Origin: Polaribacter sp. Hel1_85
Lineage (GTDB): Bacteria > Bacteroidota > Bacteroidia > Flavobacteriales > Flavobacteriaceae
Length of the DNA stretch: 64,000 bases
Reading direction: 5' to 3'
NCBI RefSeq assembly: GCF_000766795.1
Contig: NZ_JPDS01000001.1
Location: 191,001 to 255,000, forward strand
In this document: positions 51,800-61,637 of the stretch, piece by piece
Numbering within the stretch: position 1 is the stretch's first letter
How the letters are laid out: each line of letters begins with the position of its first letter
Notes under the pieces: model-generated
The model's database searches: none
What the model saw: only the letters and a program-made list of their open reading frames with translations
What the model was told of the DNA's origin: nothing
Position numbers and translations under genes: made by a program

Positions 51800-54406
51800 T
51801 TATTTATAAAGAAACTTAATTTTTTTCTTCTTACCAAATAAGTTTCCTAAAACATCTTTTACTTTATCTTCTACCTTCTTTCCTTCTTCGATAGAGTCTT
51901 TCTTGGTAGTACCAATGCCAATTAAATCTTTTAATTTGTCTTTACCTTGGTCTATCAGACTGTTTTTTTGTTTTTCAACCAAATCTTTTATCAGAGTTGC
52001 TGTTGCATCTTTTATGTTAGATGTAAAACTGGGACTTCCAAAACTACCTGTTAAGTTTCCTTTTACAGGAATACTTTTTATTGAAGCGGCATCTTTTGCA
52101 GTTAGTTTCGAAATTAAATTAGTAACATCGGTTCCTAAATACTTTACAGGAACGTCAAAAACAATATCATAATTCATTGTTTGATCAAAACCATGAGTTC
52201 CTCCAACTTCTATAGCAATATCTTTATATTTAAGTGGAATAGGTTTTACGGTTACTAAACCATTTTCAAAAGAAAACAAGCCTGTTGCTTCATGTAAATT
52301 TAGTTGGTTTACATCTAAAAATTTCACTTTTTCCCCTAAAGTGGTTAACATTTTAGAATTGCCTGCTTTTAGTTTGGTGTCTAATAACTGACCTAATAAA
52401 TTTCCAGAAATGGTTTTTAAATTAGGTGTCATATCATCATTTAAATTTCCAGAAACAGTAATTGTAGAATTCATTTTGCCTTCAATAGCTTTGGCAATAG
52501 GAGCTATAGATTTTAGCATTTCTAAATTCCCAAAAGAGTCACCAACATTTAACTGATTTAAATTTAAATCCATTTTAAATTTAGAAGTAGTTCCTTTTGT
52601 AGATACATTTCCATTAAAAGCGATATTTCCACCAAATACATCTGACTTTACGTTTTTTAAATCTACTTTTTCGTCATGAATAAAAACATCACCAGAAACG
52701 TTAGAAAGGTTTACGTTATCATAAACAACTTTCTTAGCATTAGCTGTAAGTTTAACATCTAAAAAAGCAGGGATTTTTAAAGAAGAACTATGTTCTTTAT
52801 CATCTTTAGTTTTATCAATCGAAATAAAATCGGCCACAATAAGGTTGTTAGAATTTAAAAGAAAGTTTCCTTTTAATACTTCATCCTTAAAAATAAATCC
52901 ATAGAAATTATCAAGGTTTCCTTTTATAGCCAAATCAGAGGTTCCTGTTTTTGCTTCAAATTCGTTTAGCTTTATAGAATTTGTATTGAAAGAAATACCT
53001 GTTTTGTTAATGTAAAAAGGCTTTGCAACATCTGTTCCTTCATATTTAAAATCTCGAATTGTAATTTCTCCAGCGTTTTTAATGTTTTGGTAACGTCCTT
53101 TGTCTACAGAATTCATATCAAAATTAGTGGTAATATCCGCTTTTAGAATACCAGCCAATTCCTTTTCTAATGGAGCAGGATACACTTTGCCAATATTAGC
53201 CAAATTAATGGTTCCTTTTGCAGCAATATTTATATTTGGATTTGTGGTAATATTTCTAAAATTTCCGTTTGCAGAAAATACATCTTCATCAATTTTAAAA
53301 TTAAGTTTATTGATAGTTACATAGGTGTCTTTTGTTAATCCTGTTGTGTTAATTATTTTAGAATCAATGTTTATGTTTTTAACAGATTTAGGTAAATCGG
53401 CATATTTAAAAAGCGCATTTTTTGAAACGATATTAATATCAAAAGCAGGAATAGTTTTGTCAGACAAAGTACCTTTTACAACACCATTTACTTCAAAATT
53501 ACCTTCTGTTTTTATCGTTTTTAAGTTTCCAGCATATTGTTTTGGTAACAAGGCTAATGCATTTTTAAAGGAAGAAGTTGGTGTTTTAAAATGGAGGTCA
53601 TAAAACTGATTATCCTCTATCAATTGAATAAAACCATCAAATTCTAAAGGCAATTGATTTATGTAACCCGTGTTTTCTTTAAAAGAGTATTTGTTGTTTT
53701 TTAAATCGATACCAAGTATAGCATCCAAAGAAATTTTTACCTTATTGATGTAATTTGTTTTGTCTAAATCAAAAGATAAAAAGCCCGTTGTTTTTGTATC
53801 GAGATTAAAAATATCTTCAGCAAAATTTCCTTTACCAGAATGATAAATACTATCAATACTTACTTTTGTGTTGCTATCTCTATCTACATAATTAAAATTG
53901 ATGTCTGCCAATTCATACTCTTCAATATTTAGAGAAAAAGTACTTTCTGAGGCTGTAGTTGCATCTATAGTATTTTTCTTGGCAATATCAAAATTCCCAT
54001 TTCCTTCTTTGTTGAAAATAATATTTATATTTCCATTAGAAGAAGTAATGCTTTTAATGGCAATGGTTTCATTTTCCTTTTTAAGCAGCTCCGTAACTTT
54101 CATATCTAAACTTAAAGCTTTCGCATTAAACAATGTATCGCCTACAAAAGGAGCTTTATTAGCTACAGCCAAATCATTAACTGTTAAACTTAGTAAAGGG
54201 AAATTTTTAAAAAGACTAAGGTCTGTATCTTTAAAAGTTACTGTAGCATTTATATTGTTATTAATGGTGTTTTTTACCATTGCTACAATCTTATCCTTAA
54301 ATACATAAGGAACAGCTATTAGGGCAGTTAATAATAGTAAAGCAGTAATAGTAATCCACTTTATAATTCTTTTACCCATTGATTTTTTCTTTTTTTCGGT
54401 ATTCAT
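51800..54406 (-). CDS. AsmA-family outer-membrane-biogenesis protein
   Basis: An 868-residue protein of the AsmA superfamily. ATG at 54406 (MNTEKKKKSMGKRIIKW) is the start. A single N-terminal transmembrane helix (about residues 18-38) is followed by a long periplasmic region of repeating beta strands, opening INATVTFKDTDLSLFKNFPLLSLTVNDLAV, the family signature. AsmA/TamB-like proteins form long grooves that are thought to carry phospholipids between membranes. The C-terminal 45 residues are Lys-rich. The gene ends just next to the shared terminator. Confidence 0.88.
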   Translation of the reverse strand: MNTEKKKKSMGKRIIKWITITALLLLTALIAVPYVFKDKIVAMVKNTINNNINATVTFKDTDLSLFKNFPLLSLTVNDLAVANKAPFVGDTLFNAKALSLDMKVTELLKKENETIAIKSITSSNGNINIIFNKEGNGNFDIAKKNTIDATTASESTFSLNIEEYELADINFNYVDRDSNTKVSIDSIYHSGKGNFAEDIFNLDTKTTGFLSFDLDKTNYINKVKISLDAILGIDLKNNKYSFKENTGYINQLPLEFDGFIQLIEDNQFYDLHFKTPTSSFKNALALLPKQYAGNLKTIKTEGNFEVNGVVKGTLSDKTIPAFDINIVSKNALFKYADLPKSVKNINIDSKIINTTGLTKDTYVTINKLNFKIDEDVFSANGNFRNITTNPNINIAAKGTINLANIGKVYPAPLEKELAGILKADITTNFDMNSVDKGRYQNIKNAGEITIRDFKYEGTDVAKPFYINKTGISFNTNSIKLNEFEAKTGTSDLAIKGNLDNFYGFIFKDEVLKGNFLLNSNNLIVADFISIDKTKDDKEHSSSLKIPAFLDVKLTANAKKVVYDNVNLSNVSGDVFIHDEKVDLKNVKSDVFGGNIAFNGNVSTKGTTSKFKMDLNLNQLNVGDSFGNLEMLKSIAPIAKAIEGKMNSTITVSGNLNDDMTPNLKTISGNLLGQLLDTKLKAGNSKMLTTLGEKVKFLDVNQLNLHEATGLFSFENGLVTVKPIPLKYKDIAIEVGGTHGFDQTMNYDIVFDVPVKYLGTDVTNLISKLTAKDAASIKSIPVKGNLTGSFGSPSFTSNIKDATATLIKDLVEKQKNSLIDQGKDKLKDLIGIGTTKKDSIEEGKKVEDKVKDVLGNLFGKKKKIKFLYK

Positions 54407-54504
54407 CAGTATACTTTTTGCTAGATTAATTGGCAAGCGCAAAAATACAAATTAAGAGCTTGTTAGAATGTTTATAGAACGTTAATTGTATAAGAATGTT
54501 TTAT

Positions 54505-54548
54505 AAAAAAAAAGCACTGTAATTATTATTAAATTACAGTACTTTTTT
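54505..54548 (-). terminator. Terminator after the YbaB/EbfC gene
   Basis: Stem AAAAGCACTGTAATT / AATTACAGTACTTTT with one mismatched pair and T-runs on the reverse strand, 21 bases past the stop of the nucleoid protein gene. Confidence 0.8.
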
Positions 54549-54568
54549 GTGTTTATGATGTATTTATA

Positions 54569-54892
54569 TTATTTAAACATGTCCATACCAGGTATATTTG
54601 GCATGCCGCTTTTTGCAGCTTCAGCCATTTCTGCTTCGTTAATTTTAGTTGCTTTTTCTAGAGCTTTGTTCAATGCTAGAATTAAGTAATCTTCTAATTC
54701 TTCTGCATCCTTAAGTAAAGCTTCGTCTATAGAAATTGCTTTAATTTCTCTATTAGCTGTTAAAGTTATTTTTAGTTTTCCATCTACCGCTACTTCATCA
54801 ACCAAAACAGAATTTAATCTAGCTTTTGTTACCTCTACATTTTTTTGTGCTTCTTTAAGCTTATTCATCATTCCTGATAAGTCTCCAAACAT
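54569..54892 (-). CDS. YbaB/EbfC-family nucleoid-associated protein
   Basis: A 107-residue DNA-binding protein of the YbaB/EbfC family: start [20 protein letters not shown], then [25 protein letters not shown] and [20 protein letters not shown]. These dimers bind DNA with a tweezer-like helix arrangement. In many bacteria the gene follows dnaX and precedes recR; here it is alone, divergent from the oligopeptidase gene by 63 bases. A TAAATTTG element at 54923-54916 on the reverse strand is a likely -7 box. Confidence 0.93.
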   Translation of the reverse strand: MFGDLSGMMNKLKEAQKNVEVTKARLNSVLVDEVAVDGKLKITLTANREIKAISIDEALLKDAEELEDYLILALNKALEKATKINEAEMAEAAKSGMPNIPGMDMFK

Positions 54893-54915
54893 TTTGTTAT
54901 TTTTTTTATGTTGTA

Positions 54916-54923
54916 CAAATTTA
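54916..54923 (-). promoter_or_regulatory. Bacteroidota -7 element for the YbaB/EbfC gene
   Basis: TAAATTTG on the reverse strand (TAnnTTTG) 23 bases before the ATG at 54892. The -33 region has no clear TTG. Confidence 0.45.
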
Positions 54924-54955
54924 GTATTTTTATAAGGAATTTAAATCACTTAAAA

Positions 54956-57139
54956 ATGAGAAAAATAGTTATTCCTTTCATCGTATTAAGTCTTACATTT
55001 GCAATCGCTTGTAAAAATGAGACCATGAAAAGTACAGATGCAAAAACTCCAGTAGCAGCTAAAGAGCCTACAAAACTAGAAAAACACGGAGATGTTAGAG
55101 TAGATAATTATTTTTGGATGCGTTTGTCTGACGAACAAAAAAATGCTTCAGATAAAGATGCACAGACTCAAAAAGTAGTCAATTATTTAGAGGAAGAGAA
55201 TGCATATTATAAAGAAGTAACCAAGCATACCAAACCATTTCAAGAAGAATTGTTCGAAGAAATGAAAGGTAGAATTAAAGAAGATGATTCTTCTGTACCC
55301 TATAAAGACAATGGATATTTTTATATTACAAGTTATAAGGTTGGAAATCAGTATCCTATTTACAGCCGTAAAAAAGGAAATTTAGAGGCAAAAGAAGAAG
55401 TACTTTTTAATGTAAATGAAATGGCCAAAGATTTCGATTATTATCAATTAGGAGGTTTAAATATTTCTAATGATAATAAACTGGTTGTTTTTGCAACAGA
55501 TACTGTGAGTAGAAGACAGTATTTTTTAAGAATCAAAAATCTTGAAACAGGCGAAATTTATAAAGATAATATAGAAAATAGTACAGGAGGTTCTGTTTGG
55601 GCAAATGATAATAAAACTATTTTTTATACTAAAAAAGATCCTGTAACTTTACGTAGTTCAAGTATTTATAGACACGTTTTAGGTACGCCAACATCAGAAG
55701 ATGTAGAAGTGTATCATGAAAAAGATGATACCTTTGGTACGTATGTAACCAAGTCAAAATCAGATAAATATATTATAATTGGTTCTTACAGTACTATTTC
55801 TACGGAAGCAAGGTATTTAGATGCTGATAATCCAACAGGAGAATTTACAATTATTCAACCAAGAGAAAGAGATTTAGAATACGAAGTTTCTCATTTTGGA
55901 GATCATTTTTACTTGTTAACAAATAAAGATAAAGCACTCAATTTTAAGTTGATGAAAACACCAGTTTCTAAAACAACTAAAGAAAATTGGGTTGATGTTA
56001 TACCACATAGAGATGATACGTTGTTAGAAGGTTTTTCAATATTTAAAGATTATTTAGTATTAGAAGAACGTACCAATGGTTTAAATAGAGTAAGAATAAA
56101 ACGCTGGGATAAAAAGGACGATTATTACCTACCTTTTAACGAAGAAACTTATGCTGTAGGTGTGTATGCAAATCCAGATTTTGATACAGATATCATTCGT
56201 TACTCATACAATTCGTTTACAACACCAAGTTCTGTTATTGATTTTAATATGAAAGATCAGACTAAAGATGTTAAAAAAGAACAAGAAGTTTTAGGTGGCA
56301 AATTTCAAAAAGAAAATTACATCAGTAAAAGAGTTTGGGCAACTGCCAGAGATGGCAAAAAAGTTGCTATTTCTTTGGTGTATCATAAAGATACCGACTT
56401 AAATAATAATACACCAGTATTGCAATATGCTTATGGTTCTTATGGTTATACTATACCAGATAGTTTTTCTACCACACGTTTAAGTTTATTAGACAGAGGT
56501 TTTGTGTATGCTTTAGCACACATTCGTGGAAGTGAGTACTTGGGAAGAGAATGGTATGAAGATGGTAAAATGCTGAATAAGAAAAATACCTTTAACGACT
56601 TTGTAGATTGTTCTAAATATTTAATTGACAACTCTTACACATCTCCAGAACATTTATATGCAATGGGAGGTTCTGCAGGAGGTTTGTTAATGGGAGCTAT
56701 TGTAAATATGAACCCAGAATTGTATAACGGAATTATTGCTTCTGTACCTTTTGTAGATGTAATTTCTACGATGTTAGATGATAGTATTCCATTAACTACT
56801 GGAGAATATGACGAATGGGGAAACCCGAATGACAAAGAGTATTATGATTATATAAAATCGTATTCACCCTATGATCAAATAACTTCAAAAGACTATCCAA
56901 ATATTATGGTAACTACAGGTTTTCATGACTCACAAGTACAGTATTGGGAACCAGCAAAATGGGTAGCTAAATTACGTGAATTAAAAACAGACAATAATTT
57001 ATTATTATTAGATACAAATATGGAAGCAGGCCATGGTGGTGCTTCTGGTCGTTTTGATGCTTTAAAAGAAACCGCTAAAATGTACACGTTCTTTTTAGCT
57101 TTAGAGGATAAATTAGGCGTTGTAAAAATTAAGTCTTAA
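54956..57139 (+). CDS. ptrB: Oligopeptidase B-like S9 peptidase lipoprotein
   Basis: A 727-residue serine peptidase. ATG at 54956 ([19 protein letters not shown]) gives a lipoprotein signal with Cys19, so it is anchored to a membrane. A seven-bladed propeller (about 70-420) is followed by an alpha/beta-hydrolase domain with the catalytic triad Ser573 (GGSAGG), Asp658 (GFHDSQVQ) and His693 (EAGHGG), and the S9A signature [19 protein letters not shown]. These fit oligopeptidase B, which cleaves short peptides after Arg or Lys. The S9A relation (prolyl oligopeptidase) is an alternative, but the [16 protein letters not shown] segment favours oligopeptidase B. Confidence 0.88.
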   Translation: MRKIVIPFIVLSLTFAIACKNETMKSTDAKTPVAAKEPTKLEKHGDVRVDNYFWMRLSDEQKNASDKDAQTQKVVNYLEEENAYYKEVTKHTKPFQEELFEEMKGRIKEDDSSVPYKDNGYFYITSYKVGNQYPIYSRKKGNLEAKEEVLFNVNEMAKDFDYYQLGGLNISNDNKLVVFATDTVSRRQYFLRIKNLETGEIYKDNIENSTGGSVWANDNKTIFYTKKDPVTLRSSSIYRHVLGTPTSEDVEVYHEKDDTFGTYVTKSKSDKYIIIGSYSTISTEARYLDADNPTGEFTIIQPRERDLEYEVSHFGDHFYLLTNKDKALNFKLMKTPVSKTTKENWVDVIPHRDDTLLEGFSIFKDYLVLEERTNGLNRVRIKRWDKKDDYYLPFNEETYAVGVYANPDFDTDIIRYSYNSFTTPSSVIDFNMKDQTKDVKKEQEVLGGKFQKENYISKRVWATARDGKKVAISLVYHKDTDLNNNTPVLQYAYGSYGYTIPDSFSTTRLSLLDRGFVYALAHIRGSEYLGREWYEDGKMLNKKNTFNDFVDCSKYLIDNSYTSPEHLYAMGGSAGGLLMGAIVNMNPELYNGIIASVPFVDVISTMLDDSIPLTTGEYDEWGNPNDKEYYDYIKSYSPYDQITSKDYPNIMVTTGFHDSQVQYWEPAKWVAKLRELKTDNNLLLLDTNMEAGHGGASGRFDALKETAKMYTFFLALEDKLGVVKIKS

Positions 57140-57200
57140 AACGGTTTACATATTTAAGTATTAAACGTACTTTTGCGTTTGAAATCAAAGAAAAAATAAG

Positions 57201-57274
57201 TGTCATTGCGAGCGTATCGAAGCTCTCTTTTTTAATAATTACGAAAGGTTTTCGGTTTGCAAATCGTAATGACA
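57201..57274. repeat. Dispersed intergenic hairpin repeat, copy 3
   Basis: Begins TGTCATTGCGAGCG and ends CGTAATGACA, with inverted ends (TGTCAT / ATGACA) and inner AAAG...CTTT-like pairing. It lies between the oligopeptidase gene and the cysteine-synthase-like gene, 24 bases before the latter's ATG. Confidence 0.7.
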
Positions 57275-57297
57275 TTTACTTTGAGAATAGTGAGAGA

Positions 57298-58293
57298 ATG
57301 ACTAGAAATAAAGGAATTACAAATTCAATATTAGAGTTAGTAGGAGAAACCCCACTAATTAAACTTCATAAGATTACAAAAAATCTACCGGGTTCATATT
57401 ACGCAAAGTTTGAAGCTTTTAACCCAGGACATTCAGCAAAAGATAGAATAGCAAAACACATTGTAGAAGACGCAGAAAAAAAAGGAATCCTTAAAAAAGG
57501 AGCTACTATAGTAGAAACTACTTCAGGTAACACTGGTTTTAGTTTGGCAATGATTAGTATTGTAAAAGGCTATAAATGTATTTTAGCTGTGAGTGATAAA
57601 TCTTCTAGAGATAAAATAGATTTACTAAAGTCTATGGGAGCAGAGGTACATGTTTGTCCTGCAAATGTTGCACCAGAAGACCCAAGATCTTATTATGAAG
57701 TTGCGAAGGCAATCCATAGGAAAACAAAAAATTCTGTTTATATCAACCAGTATTTTAATGAGCTAAATATAGAAGCACATTACAGAACTACCGGACCAGA
57801 AATTTGGGAACAAACAGAAGGTAAAATTACGCATTTAGTAGTTGCAAGTGGAACTGGAGGTACTATTTCTGGTTCAGGAAAATACTTAAAAGAGCAAAAT
57901 CCAGAAGTTAAAATTTTAGGGGTGGATGCTATTGGTTCTGTCTTAAAAAAATACCATGAAACACAAGAACTCGATTTAAATGAGGTAAGTCCTTATAAAA
58001 TTGAAGGTTTGGGTAAAAACTTAATTCCTACTGCTACCGATTTTGATGTAATTGATATCTATGAAAAAGTATCTGATAAAGATGCCGCTTTAGAGGCTAG
58101 GAATATTGTAAAAAAAGAAGGTATGTTTCCTGGGTACACAAGTGGTGCAGTTATGCAAGCAGCCAAACAATACGCAGCTAAAGAAATGTTTACCAAAGAT
58201 AGTTTTGTGGTCTTAATTTTTCCTGATCATGGGTCTCGTTATATGAACAAAATCTATAGTGATGATTGGATGAAAGAGAACAATTTTTTGTAA
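57298..58293 (+). CDS. Cysteine-synthase-family PLP enzyme (probable cysteate synthase)
   Basis: A 331-residue PLP enzyme of the beta-substituting fold. PLP Lys48 lies in NPGHSAKDR, the phosphate/substrate loop is TTSGNTG, and the PLP-phosphate loop is GTGGTISG. The usual cysteine synthase reads SVKDR; here Ala replaces Val. Alternatives are O-acetylserine sulfhydrylase and cystathionine beta-synthase, but it has no CBS regulatory domains. The gene is followed after 83 bases by an alpha-oxoamine synthase, the arrangement expected for capnine-type sulfonolipid synthesis, where an enzyme of this family makes L-cysteate from a phosphoserine-type substrate and sulfite. That role is an inference from context. 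Confidence 0.75.
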   Translation: MTRNKGITNSILELVGETPLIKLHKITKNLPGSYYAKFEAFNPGHSAKDRIAKHIVEDAEKKGILKKGATIVETTSGNTGFSLAMISIVKGYKCILAVSDKSSRDKIDLLKSMGAEVHVCPANVAPEDPRSYYEVAKAIHRKTKNSVYINQYFNELNIEAHYRTTGPEIWEQTEGKITHLVVASGTGGTISGSGKYLKEQNPEVKILGVDAIGSVLKKYHETQELDLNEVSPYKIEGLGKNLIPTATDFDVIDIYEKVSDKDAALEARNIVKKEGMFPGYTSGAVMQAAKQYAAKEMFTKDSFVVLIFPDHGSRYMNKIYSDDWMKENNFL

Positions 58294-58376
58294 GTAGAAT
58301 AGAACCGTTCACAATTTGATAAACTGCAAAAAAAGCGGTTACTTTGCAGTTCGAAGAAAAATAAAAAAAAGAGAAC

Positions 58377-59624
58377 ATGGCGATAGATTTATTTGAAAGA
58401 ATAGAAGCAGATAAAGGACCTTTAGGTAAATGGGCAAAACAAGCAGAAGGCTATTATGTTTTTCCTAAATTAGAAGGACCTATTTCTAATAGAATGTCTT
58501 TTAATGGTAAAAAAGTAGTTACCTGGAGTATCAATGATTATTTAGGTTTAGCAAATCATCCTGAAGTTTTAAAAGTAGATGGTACTGCAGCTGCAGAACA
58601 TGGTATGGCCTATCCAATGGGAGCTAGAATGATGTCTGGTCATACAAAATTCCATGAACAATTAGAGCAAGAATGTGCAGAATTTGTTGAAAAAGATGCT
58701 GCTTATTTAGTGAATTTTGGATATCAAGGAATGGTATCTGCAATTGATGCTTTGGTAACAAAACACGATGTTATTGTTTATGATATGGATACTCATGCAT
58801 GTATTATAGATGGTGTTCGTTTACATGCTGGTAAACGTTTTGTGTATAAGCACAATGACATGGAAAGTTTTGAGAAAAACATTAAGCGTGCAAAAAAAAT
58901 GGCAGAAAAAAACGGTGGAGGAATTCTAGTAATTTCTGAAGGTGTTTTTGGAATGCGTGGAGAGCAAGGTCGTTTAAAAGAAATAGTTGCTTTAAAAAAA
59001 GAATATAACTTTAGACTTTTAGTAGATGATGCTCATGGATTTGGAACTCTTGGAAAAGACGGAAAAGGAACAGGAGTAGAACAAGGAGTACAAGACGAAA
59101 TAGATGTTTATTTTGCAACTTTTGCAAAATCTATGGCAGGTATTGGTGCTTTTTTTGCAGGAAATAAAGAAGTAATACAGTATTTACAATACAATATGCG
59201 TTCTCAAATGTTTGCAAAATCGTTGCCAATGGCAATGGTAAAAGGAGCATTAAAACGTTTAGATATGTTGCGTACAATGCCTGAATTAAAAGCTAAATTA
59301 TGGGAAAATACCAACTCTTTACAATCTGGTTTACGTAAAGCAGGTTTCGATTTAGGAACCACGCAAACATGTATTACACCGGTATTTTTAAAAGGAGATA
59401 TTCCTGAAGCAATGGCAATGGTAAATGATTTACGTGAAAACCACGGAATCTTTTGTTCTATTGTAGTATATCCAGTTATACCAAAAGGATTGATCATTTT
59501 AAGATTGATACCAACAACAACACATACACAAGAAGACATTGACGAAACGATTACTGCTTTTTCTGCAATTAGAGAAAAATTAGAAAACGGAACGTATAAA
59601 AAGGTTGCAGCAGCAATGATGTAA
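58377..59624 (+). CDS. Alpha-oxoamine synthase (probable cysteate fatty-acyltransferase)
   Basis: A 415-residue PLP-dependent alpha-oxoamine synthase. The family motifs are WSINDYLGLANHP, GARMMSGHTKFHEQLE, VDDAHGFGTLG (Asp217/Asp218 and His220 region) and FATFAKSMAGIGAFFAG (PLP Lys251). Members condense an amino acid with an acyl thioester and lose CO2: serine palmitoyltransferase, KBL or BioF. Length and sequence are nearest to the serine palmitoyltransferase-like group of Bacteroidota. Next to a cysteine-synthase-like gene, the best hypothesis is condensation of cysteate with a fatty-acyl thioester to begin capnine synthesis; serine palmitoylation for sphingolipids is the alternative. Terminator follows 22 bases later. 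Confidence 0.78.
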   Translation: MAIDLFERIEADKGPLGKWAKQAEGYYVFPKLEGPISNRMSFNGKKVVTWSINDYLGLANHPEVLKVDGTAAAEHGMAYPMGARMMSGHTKFHEQLEQECAEFVEKDAAYLVNFGYQGMVSAIDALVTKHDVIVYDMDTHACIIDGVRLHAGKRFVYKHNDMESFEKNIKRAKKMAEKNGGGILVISEGVFGMRGEQGRLKEIVALKKEYNFRLLVDDAHGFGTLGKDGKGTGVEQGVQDEIDVYFATFAKSMAGIGAFFAGNKEVIQYLQYNMRSQMFAKSLPMAMVKGALKRLDMLRTMPELKAKLWENTNSLQSGLRKAGFDLGTTQTCITPVFLKGDIPEAMAMVNDLRENHGIFCSIVVYPVIPKGLIILRLIPTTTHTQEDIDETITAFSAIREKLENGTYKKVAAAMM

Positions 59625-59646
59625 TTCTTTATCAAAATTAATATTT

Positions 59647-59678
59647 AAAAAACCTCACAAATTTGTGAGGTTTTTTTG
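59647..59678 (+). terminator. Terminator of the PLP-enzyme pair
   Basis: A 15-base near-perfect inverted repeat AAAACCTCACAAA / TTTGTGAGGTTTT followed by a T-run. Confidence 0.9.
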
Positions 59679-59837
59679 TTAATATGTTATTCTAACTAAA
59701 GAATGCCGTCAATTTCACAAGAAAAAAACGATGGTTTTCTTCACATCGTTTTGCCATTTCGAGACATAAAGTAATCTGTTATTTGTTGTTTTAATAATTA
59801 CCTATTTGTAGGGATAATTTTTATACAAAAAACCAAT

Positions 59838-59845
59838 TATATTTG
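59838..59845 (+). promoter_or_regulatory. Bacteroidota -7 element (TATATTTG) for the 586-residue protein
   Basis: TATATTTG, 29 bases before the ATG at 59875, matches TAnnTTTG. No TTG at a proper -33 distance is found. Confidence 0.5.
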
Positions 59846-59874
59846 TATAACTAACTTCCTAAACTACTATACAA

Positions 59875-61635
59875 ATGTTTAAAAGAATAATTTTATTGGT
59901 TATGCTTAGCAGTTGCTACCTAGCCAGTTACGCACAGCAAAATGCACCTATAGATCTTGTAGTAGAATTTGATGCTTTTACAGGTTTGTTAAAAAGTGAA
60001 TTACCCTACGATGTAAGTTTTAACATGAAAATTAAAATTTCTAAAACACTTAAAATAAAAAAAGTAAGTTTTAGAAAGTCTAGAATTAAATTTAGTGAGT
60101 TAAAATACTTTATAAAACTAAGGTCGCAACAATTTAAGGAAGACAGAAACAGAGATAAAACCATTAACTTTTATTATGAGCCAATTAAAGAGGATGATAA
60201 GCATCATTATTTGGTTTTAAATATGAATCCTTTGGCTCCCAATACAAGTTATGATATTTCTATTCTAGAAATGTTTACAGGAGAAGCTATGGAAACACTT
60301 CATAAACTAAATAGCTACATTAAAAATAATTCTAATACTGTATTTAAGGAATTTATAGAAAAAGAAAAAGGAATTTTATCAAGTACTACAATAGCAGAAC
60401 CAATCGATTCTACGATAAGAAACCAAAAACTTAGAACATTTTATTCAGGCATTATAAAGAGTACTTCTGTAAACAATCGTTTTTATAAAGATAAGGCGTT
60501 TAAAAAAATATTTGATCAATACATAAAAGTAATCAAACAAAAAAGTAATGCTACGTTAGATAATAATTTTAATTATATAGGAGAAGCACCTTACAATTTA
60601 TCTACATACAAGGCTATTTATGATGATAAATTAAAGGAAGATTATGAAGCTTTAGATGCTATTTTTTACATAAAGAAAAGTATGATTGAAGAGCTTATTA
60701 ATACGCCAACGCTTGTAAATTTTTTAAAACTTTTTAAAAATGGTAAAGAGTTTAATAATGAGCCCAAAGAATATTTATTATCCTCTAAACTAATAGCAAA
60801 TTTAAAATCTTTTAGTAACGAAAAAATTATTCAAATTTTAAAGGGTAGAGGTTCTATTGTTGGTAATGCAAACGATGAATTAGTTTCTGAGTATGATTTA
60901 GATGCAAGGTTATTATATACACAAACAAATAAAAAGGCGTTTAACACTTTAATAGAAGATATAAAGTCTGTGCGTTTGTTTATAGGTTTGGTAAAAGATA
61001 TTGGTAGTGAATTTGATGTTGAGATTAGTAAATTTCTTACTGATATTTTACCTTTAATAGAAAATATGGATGCTATTATTAAAAGCATTGACAAAATTGT
61101 AAAGAGCAATTTAGACTTGCAAAGAAATACAAAAGAAGAGTTATTGTTTGCAAATACGTTTATGAGTACCATTTCTTCGGAATCAAGTAAATTAATTATA
61201 CCCGACTTTGGTCTTGTTTTAGGTATTGATGAAAATAATAATTTTTTACGTCCGTTTTTGGGAGCAAATATCAATTTTGGGCCTGTTAATAAAGACATTA
61301 GAACAAAATATTTATCGAAAGAATTACCTCCAGGAAGCAATAAGTATTTTAGATATTTTAGACAGCATTTTTCTTTAATGATAGGTGTAAGTATAGGCAC
61401 TATTAAGGTCGAGAATAAAAGAGAAGACTTATTTGATGGAGTAAATTTAATGACGGGTTTGTCTTATAGACCCACAAGATTAACAAGGTTTTCTTCTGGA
61501 GTTTTATGGTATAATAGTGTAGATCCAAACCCAACAGTATCCGAAAAAAGATTAGCAGGTTTATGGTATTGGTCGCTGTCTTTTGATATAGAGTTAAAAA
61601 AACAAACGGGATCTACTTTAAATAAATTCTTTTAA
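59875..61635 (+). CDS. Unknown exported protein of 586 residues
   Basis: A protein with a signal peptide (MFKRIILLVMLSSCYLASYAQ) and no recognised domain. The first 130 mature residues are beta-rich (IDLVVEFDAFTGLLKSELPY, then LAPNTSYDISILEMFTG), the middle is helical and charged with Asp/Glu/Lys, and the last 140 residues are beta strands with aromatic ends (FGLVLGIDENNNFLRPFLGANINFGPV ... LWYWSLSFDIELKK), like a small outer-membrane barrel. A following lipoprotein gene lies only 2 bases downstream, so they form a unit. The function is unknown; a cell-envelope complex is a reasonable guess. Confidence 0.7.
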   Translation: MFKRIILLVMLSSCYLASYAQQNAPIDLVVEFDAFTGLLKSELPYDVSFNMKIKISKTLKIKKVSFRKSRIKFSELKYFIKLRSQQFKEDRNRDKTINFYYEPIKEDDKHHYLVLNMNPLAPNTSYDISILEMFTGEAMETLHKLNSYIKNNSNTVFKEFIEKEKGILSSTTIAEPIDSTIRNQKLRTFYSGIIKSTSVNNRFYKDKAFKKIFDQYIKVIKQKSNATLDNNFNYIGEAPYNLSTYKAIYDDKLKEDYEALDAIFYIKKSMIEELINTPTLVNFLKLFKNGKEFNNEPKEYLLSSKLIANLKSFSNEKIIQILKGRGSIVGNANDELVSEYDLDARLLYTQTNKKAFNTLIEDIKSVRLFIGLVKDIGSEFDVEISKFLTDILPLIENMDAIIKSIDKIVKSNLDLQRNTKEELLFANTFMSTISSESSKLIIPDFGLVLGIDENNNFLRPFLGANINFGPVNKDIRTKYLSKELPPGSNKYFRYFRQHFSLMIGVSIGTIKVENKREDLFDGVNLMTGLSYRPTRLTRFSSGVLWYNSVDPNPTVSEKRLAGLWYWSLSFDIELKKQTGSTLNKFF

Positions 61636-61637
61636 TT

